In this document: piece by piece, positions 19,837 to 21,614 of the stretch
Position numbering within the stretch: the stretch's first letter is position 1
How the letters are laid out: each line of letters begins with the position of its first letter
DNA from: a virus
Reading direction: 5' to 3' (one strand)
IMG/VR virus record: IMGVR_UViG_3300008448_005397
Span: 1-21,614 of that record
Length of the DNA stretch: 21,614 bases
Position numbers and translations under genes: made by a program
The notes under the pieces: model-generated
Told to the model about the DNA's origin: nothing
Database searches by the model: none
The model's input: only the letters and a program-made list of their open reading frames with translations

Positions 19837-20333
19837 GCCGTGAAGTAGACGCCAGAAACCAAGATTCGGGAAGTGGCTTGAAGTTGACCAGCCAAGCTGG
19901 AGATGTCTCCGGTTTCGTAATGGCTCAACTCGCAGTAAGAAGTCCCGCCGACAACCTTACCAATCACAGCGGTCTTGGCTTGAGTTGTCGCGTTGTCCAA
20001 CCAAATCGACACAGCAGCGTCGTAAGTCGCAGGATCTGGAAGGCTCAATCGAAGGTTTCCGGTCGCTGCACCACTCACCGAGTTGATGGTGATGTCAGCG
20101 GTGAACGTGGAGACAAAGCCAATGGACGTATGGCGAGCCGTGTTGACCGTCGTCGAGAACGTGCGGCCACCACCAGAGTCAGTCAGCGTAGGGGTCCACG
20201 TTGACGGAGCCAACATCGGCAGCTCGGCATAGATCTCAGAAAAGTTGTCGTTGGCCTTCTGCCAAGACGCACGGAGCGTGTCTCCGGTGTTGTCGTTGGC
20301 TGTCGTACCCGTGTTGATGACTTGTTGAGCCAT
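19833..20333 (-). CDS. Fibre- or appendage-like virion protein
   Basis: A 166-residue protein. MAQQVINTGTTANDNTGDTLRASWQKANDNFSEIYAEL is an N-terminal module (given in pieces: NTGTTANDNTGDTLR, then WQKANDNFSEIY) shared by many phage tail-fibre and appendage proteins. The remainder is Thr/Ser/Gly-rich beta (STTVNTARHTSIGFV, SGAATGNLRLSLP, ISSLAGQLQATSRILVSGV), compatible with a small trimeric appendage. The ATG at 20331-20333 is chosen over a longer frame because the motif begins there. It is unusual to see it between the lysis-like genes and the neck genes. Confidence 0.65.
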   Translation of the reverse strand: MAQQVINTGTTANDNTGDTLRASWQKANDNFSEIYAELPMLAPSTWTPTLTDSGGGRTFSTTVNTARHTSIGFVSTFTADITINSVSGAATGNLRLSLPDPATYDAAVSIWLDNATTQAKTAVIGKVVGGTSYCELSHYETGDISSLAGQLQATSRILVSGVYFTA

Positions 20334-20335
20334 GG

Positions 20336-20566
20336 TTAATCTTTCGGCAATGCGTACCAACCCTCGGACAACGTTATTCGGTTGCTGGAGCGCACAGAAA
20401 TCCCGTCCGCTCCTTTGACCCAGACTCGCGCTTTGACGGTCTCAGCGAGCCTTACCGGCTCACCGTGAGGCACCATGACAACGCGAGTACCACAGCCACA
20501 GCTACTCACCAGCGCGGTCAATGCGATCCAGAAGCTTTTTTTTAAGCTCTGGGTCTTGTTTTGCAT
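20336..20566 (-). CDS. Predicted lipoprotein, spanin-like partner
   Basis: A 76-residue protein. The N-terminus has basic residues, a hydrophobic run (FWIALTALV) and a lipobox V-S-S-C with the modifiable Cys at residue 23, so it should be anchored in the outer or inner membrane by lipid. The mature part contains VVMVPHGEPVRLAETVKARVWV and ends EGWYALPKD, a pattern I recall from lysis-region lipoproteins of environmental phages. A TTG two codons upstream (20570-20572) is an alternative start. Its first 65 bases overlap another gene in a different frame, as Rz1 overlaps Rz. Outer-membrane spanin subunit is the best guess. Confidence 0.65.
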   Translation of the reverse strand: MQNKTQSLKKSFWIALTALVSSCGCGTRVVMVPHGEPVRLAETVKARVWVKGADGISVRSSNRITLSEGWYALPKD

Positions 20567-20645
20567 CTTCAACGGTGGGAGGTGTTTTCGCCAGACCAGT
20601 CAGCCACTTCAATAGAGCAGTGACGATCTGTTCGATGATGTTCAC
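20502..20645 (-). CDS. Short protein overlapping the lipoprotein gene
   Basis: A 47-residue protein with a GTG start (20643-20645) overlapping the upstream stop (GTGA). It has a hydrophobic/amphipathic N-terminal helix (IIEQIVTALLKWLTGLA) and a charged C-terminal half (EDAKQDPELKKKLLDRIDRAG). The last 65 bases lie within the lipoprotein gene in another frame. This layout mimics the Rz/Rz1 spanin pair, but the anchor is short and weakly hydrophobic, so an inner-membrane spanin role is unproven. The small size has probably hidden it from annotation in relatives. Confidence 0.55.
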   Translation of the reverse strand: MNIIEQIVTALLKWLTGLAKTPPTVEDAKQDPELKKKLLDRIDRAGE

Positions 20646-20824
20646 TCGGTCTTCTTCTTGTCCGCATCCTTTGCGGCGATCAGACCGAAACCAACCGTAA
20701 CAGCAGCAATGGTCGCGGTCAGATCAAGATTCGTCGCGGGATCTCCGTCAAAGAGAGCCTTCAAAGCTCCACCCACGGCAACCATGATTGCACCAACACC
20801 AGCGAGAGTCGTTTTCCAGTTCAT
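20642..20824 (-). CDS. Holin-like two-span membrane protein
   Basis: A 60-residue protein starting MNWKTTLAGVGAIMVAVGG. Two hydrophobic segments (about 7-24 and 37-53: TATIAAVTVGFGLIAAK) flank a polar loop with FDGDPATN, and the C-terminus is charged (DADKKKTE). That size and topology match many small phage holins. It overlaps the neighbouring gene on each side (ATGA upstream, GTGA downstream). It would form or regulate membrane lesions that let the muralytic enzyme out. A two-gene holin/antiholin pair with the next protein is possible. Confidence 0.65.
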   Translation of the reverse strand: MNWKTTLAGVGAIMVAVGGALKALFDGDPATNLDLTATIAAVTVGFGLIAAKDADKKKTE

Positions 20825-20994
20825 TTCTTAATGGATTTGTAGAGTCCAATTGCAGCAGCGATGAAAGCCAACACAGCGGCCCCAAGCTGGAACCACTGTG
20901 TTAGCTGCGGGATAAACGAGACCGCACCAGCAGCGGCAGCAGTTGCGAGTGAGATTCCAACTCCACTTCCGTTGTTGGTGCTGTCTGTTTGCAT
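20821..20994 (-). CDS. Small membrane protein, second holin candidate
   Basis: A 57-residue protein. The ATG at 20992-20994 is chosen because the frame upstream reads as unrelated residues overlapping the 48-residue gene. It has a polar N-terminus (QTDSTNNGSGVG), then an Ala-rich hydrophobic helix (SLATAAAAGAVSFI) and a second (GAAVLAFIAAAIGLY), ending KSIKK. Two short spans and a basic tail are holin-like. It is directly followed by another holin-like gene with a 4-base overlap. Confidence 0.6.
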   Translation of the reverse strand: MQTDSTNNGSGVGISLATAAAAGAVSFIPQLTQWFQLGAAVLAFIAAAIGLYKSIKK

Positions 20995-20998
20995 TGGT

Positions 20999-21145
20999 TT
21001 ACTGAGGCTTGGCGGCTTCTTTGATCTTCTCGACCAGCGGCAGAGCGACGGCAGCGTTAGCAAGACCACCGGCTTTGACCGCGATGTCGATCAGAGCAAT
21101 CAGGTTATTGGCTTCGGTTTCGTTGAGCTTGATATTGATTTCCAT
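20999..21145 (-). CDS. Small conserved phage protein, 48 residues
   Basis: A 48-residue gene starting MEINIKLNETEANNLIALID and ending EKIKEAAKPQ. One amphipathic strand (EINIKLN) and a helix (EANNLIALIDIAVKAGGLANAA) are visible. Similar 'M-x-i-x-v-x-L-t-x-x-E...l...i...-l-p...v..li..l' miniproteins are widespread near tail and lysis genes of phages, function unknown. The gene lies one base from the stop of the upstream gene and four bases before the next. Confidence 0.6.
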   Translation of the reverse strand: MEINIKLNETEANNLIALIDIAVKAGGLANAAVALPLVEKIKEAAKPQ

Positions 21146-21146
21146 A

Positions 21147-21536
21147 TTAGGCGACGGGAGCTTCGATCACCGGAGCAGGAGGCGCAACAACAACCGGAGG
21201 CAACCACGGCAGCGGCGGAGCGATGACCGGAGGGTTGATCTGGTCAGCGATCTGCGCGGAGACGTTCGCTTCGATGGCGGTCTTATCGACGCCATTGGCG
21301 AAGCACCAGCCAAGCACTTGATCCTGCGTGAGGTCAGGATACGGCGTGAAGGCCTCCGTAGGAGGCGCGAACGACGCGCTGCCGTAGCAGGTGCCGGTGT
21401 AGGTCTTTGCGTCGTCTCCGCTGCCGGTGGTTTCGGTGCCGTTGCAACGCCAGTCGGCGGTGATTACGACATCGGTGAGAGTGCCTTCAACGGGTTTGCA
21501 GAGAAGGCGTTCGATGAGCCAAGAGATAGTAATCAT
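21147..21536 (-). CDS. Conserved phage structural-module protein (DUF7936-like)
   Basis: A 129-residue protein. The N-terminal strands (TLTDVVITADWRCNGTET, KTYTGTCYGSASF) and then PYPDLTQDQVLGWCFANGVDKTAIEANVS with a Pro-rich tail (INPPVIAPPLPWLPP) match a protein type frequently found among phage tail-region genes ('l-t-x-x-x-v-x-G-W-x-...-v-D-k-x-a-i-E-a-x-v'). I recall it as DUF7936, unchecked. It probably belongs to the virion or its assembly. The ATG has no strong Shine-Dalgarno. The gene before it is cut by the window edge. Confidence 0.65.
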   Translation of the reverse strand: MITISWLIERLLCKPVEGTLTDVVITADWRCNGTETTGSGDDAKTYTGTCYGSASFAPPTEAFTPYPDLTQDQVLGWCFANGVDKTAIEANVSAQIADQINPPVIAPPLPWLPPVVVAPPAPVIEAPVA

Positions 21537-21543
21537 GGGGTGA

Positions 21544-21614
21544 TTAGAAAAGGTCGTTCCAAGTAGATCCGTTGTAGCACTTTAGCTTATTGCTGCTGCT
21601 GTTGTAGTAAACAT
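21544..21614 (-). CDS. C-terminal end of a cut-off gene, virion-fibre-like
   Basis: An open frame enters from the window edge and stops at 21544-21546. The last residues read YYNSSSNKLKCYNGSTWNDLF. 'k-l-k-c/f-Y-n-G-s-t-W' closings are typical of phage tail-fibre and appendage proteins that end in a head-domain-like strand pair. Only 22 codons are visible, so identity is open. The gene is 7 bases upstream of the next start. Confidence 0.55.
   Translation of the reverse strand, partial: VYYNSSSNKLKCYNGSTWNDLF

Noticed and set aside
1-21614. CRISPR array, tRNA, rRNA or insertion sequence
   Set aside because: No regularly spaced repeats of CRISPR size, no cloverleaf with a CCA-side T-loop, no rRNA-like stretch, and no transposase motif were seen on either strand.

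Overview
The window is a tightly packed, single-direction phage or prophage segment. Every gene I can support reads on the minus strand, so transcription order runs from position 21614 down to 1. The cargo is that of a tailed dsDNA phage with a siphovirus-type (long, non-contractile) tail: neck and tail genes first, then recombination and replication genes, then many very small accessory genes. A predicted lipoprotein in the lysis region suggests a Gram-negative-type envelope. Three small proteins carry a 'TPRTD ... FARQLERE' signature that I associate, from memory only, with phages of Verrucomicrobia and related environmental bacteria; treat the host as unresolved. No integrase, tRNA, rRNA, CRISPR array or insertion sequence is visible.

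Layout in transcription order. 21614-20336: end of a cut-off gene, two small conserved phage proteins, two holin-like membrane proteins, and a lipoprotein gene overlapped out of frame by a short gene (a spanin-like arrangement). 20333-11463: neck and tail module with a fibre/appendage-like protein, head-closure-like, tail-completion-like and tail-terminator-like proteins, tail tube, assembly chaperone, a short tape measure, an unknown tail protein, two tandem paralogues, and a 914-residue protein of unknown fold that closes the module. 11440-8371: zinc-ribbon protein, RecT/Bet annealase, RecB/Cas4-type nuclease, MazG-like pyrophosphohydrolase, OB-fold-like protein and RusA resolvase, nearly all joined by short overlaps. 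8370-3979: small genes of mostly unknown role, including a lysozyme-like muralytic protein, ribbon-helix-helix and helix-turn-helix proteins, and a metallophosphoesterase. 3764-785: winged-helix-like protein, a DUF1376-type replication initiator, a DnaB-type helicase, and a small protein with an SSB-like C-terminal tip. 762-1: a short coiled-coil protein, an HTH protein, and the first codons of a cut-off gene.

How the parts fit. RecT plus the nuclease form a single-strand annealing recombination pair. RusA resolves junctions. The initiator loads the DnaB helicase, probably at an iteron-like repeat array inside the initiator gene itself. The MazG-like protein may adjust nucleotide pools. Holin-like proteins, the lipoprotein pair and the lysozyme-like protein would together lyse the host, although the lysozyme lies about 14 kb from the others.

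Most worth a second look: (1) at least seven copies of the octamer GGGTYGCY inside the initiator gene, lambda-origin style; (2) a dyad motif of the type AACCCAnCGnTGGGTT in three intergenic gaps, each next to a promoter-like sequence; (3) two long nested-hairpin elements that fill the two largest intergenic gaps (3432-3581 and 8169-8370); (4) a run of eight consecutive 4-base start/stop overlaps linking nine tiny genes. No stretch longer than 300 bases lacks a gene.
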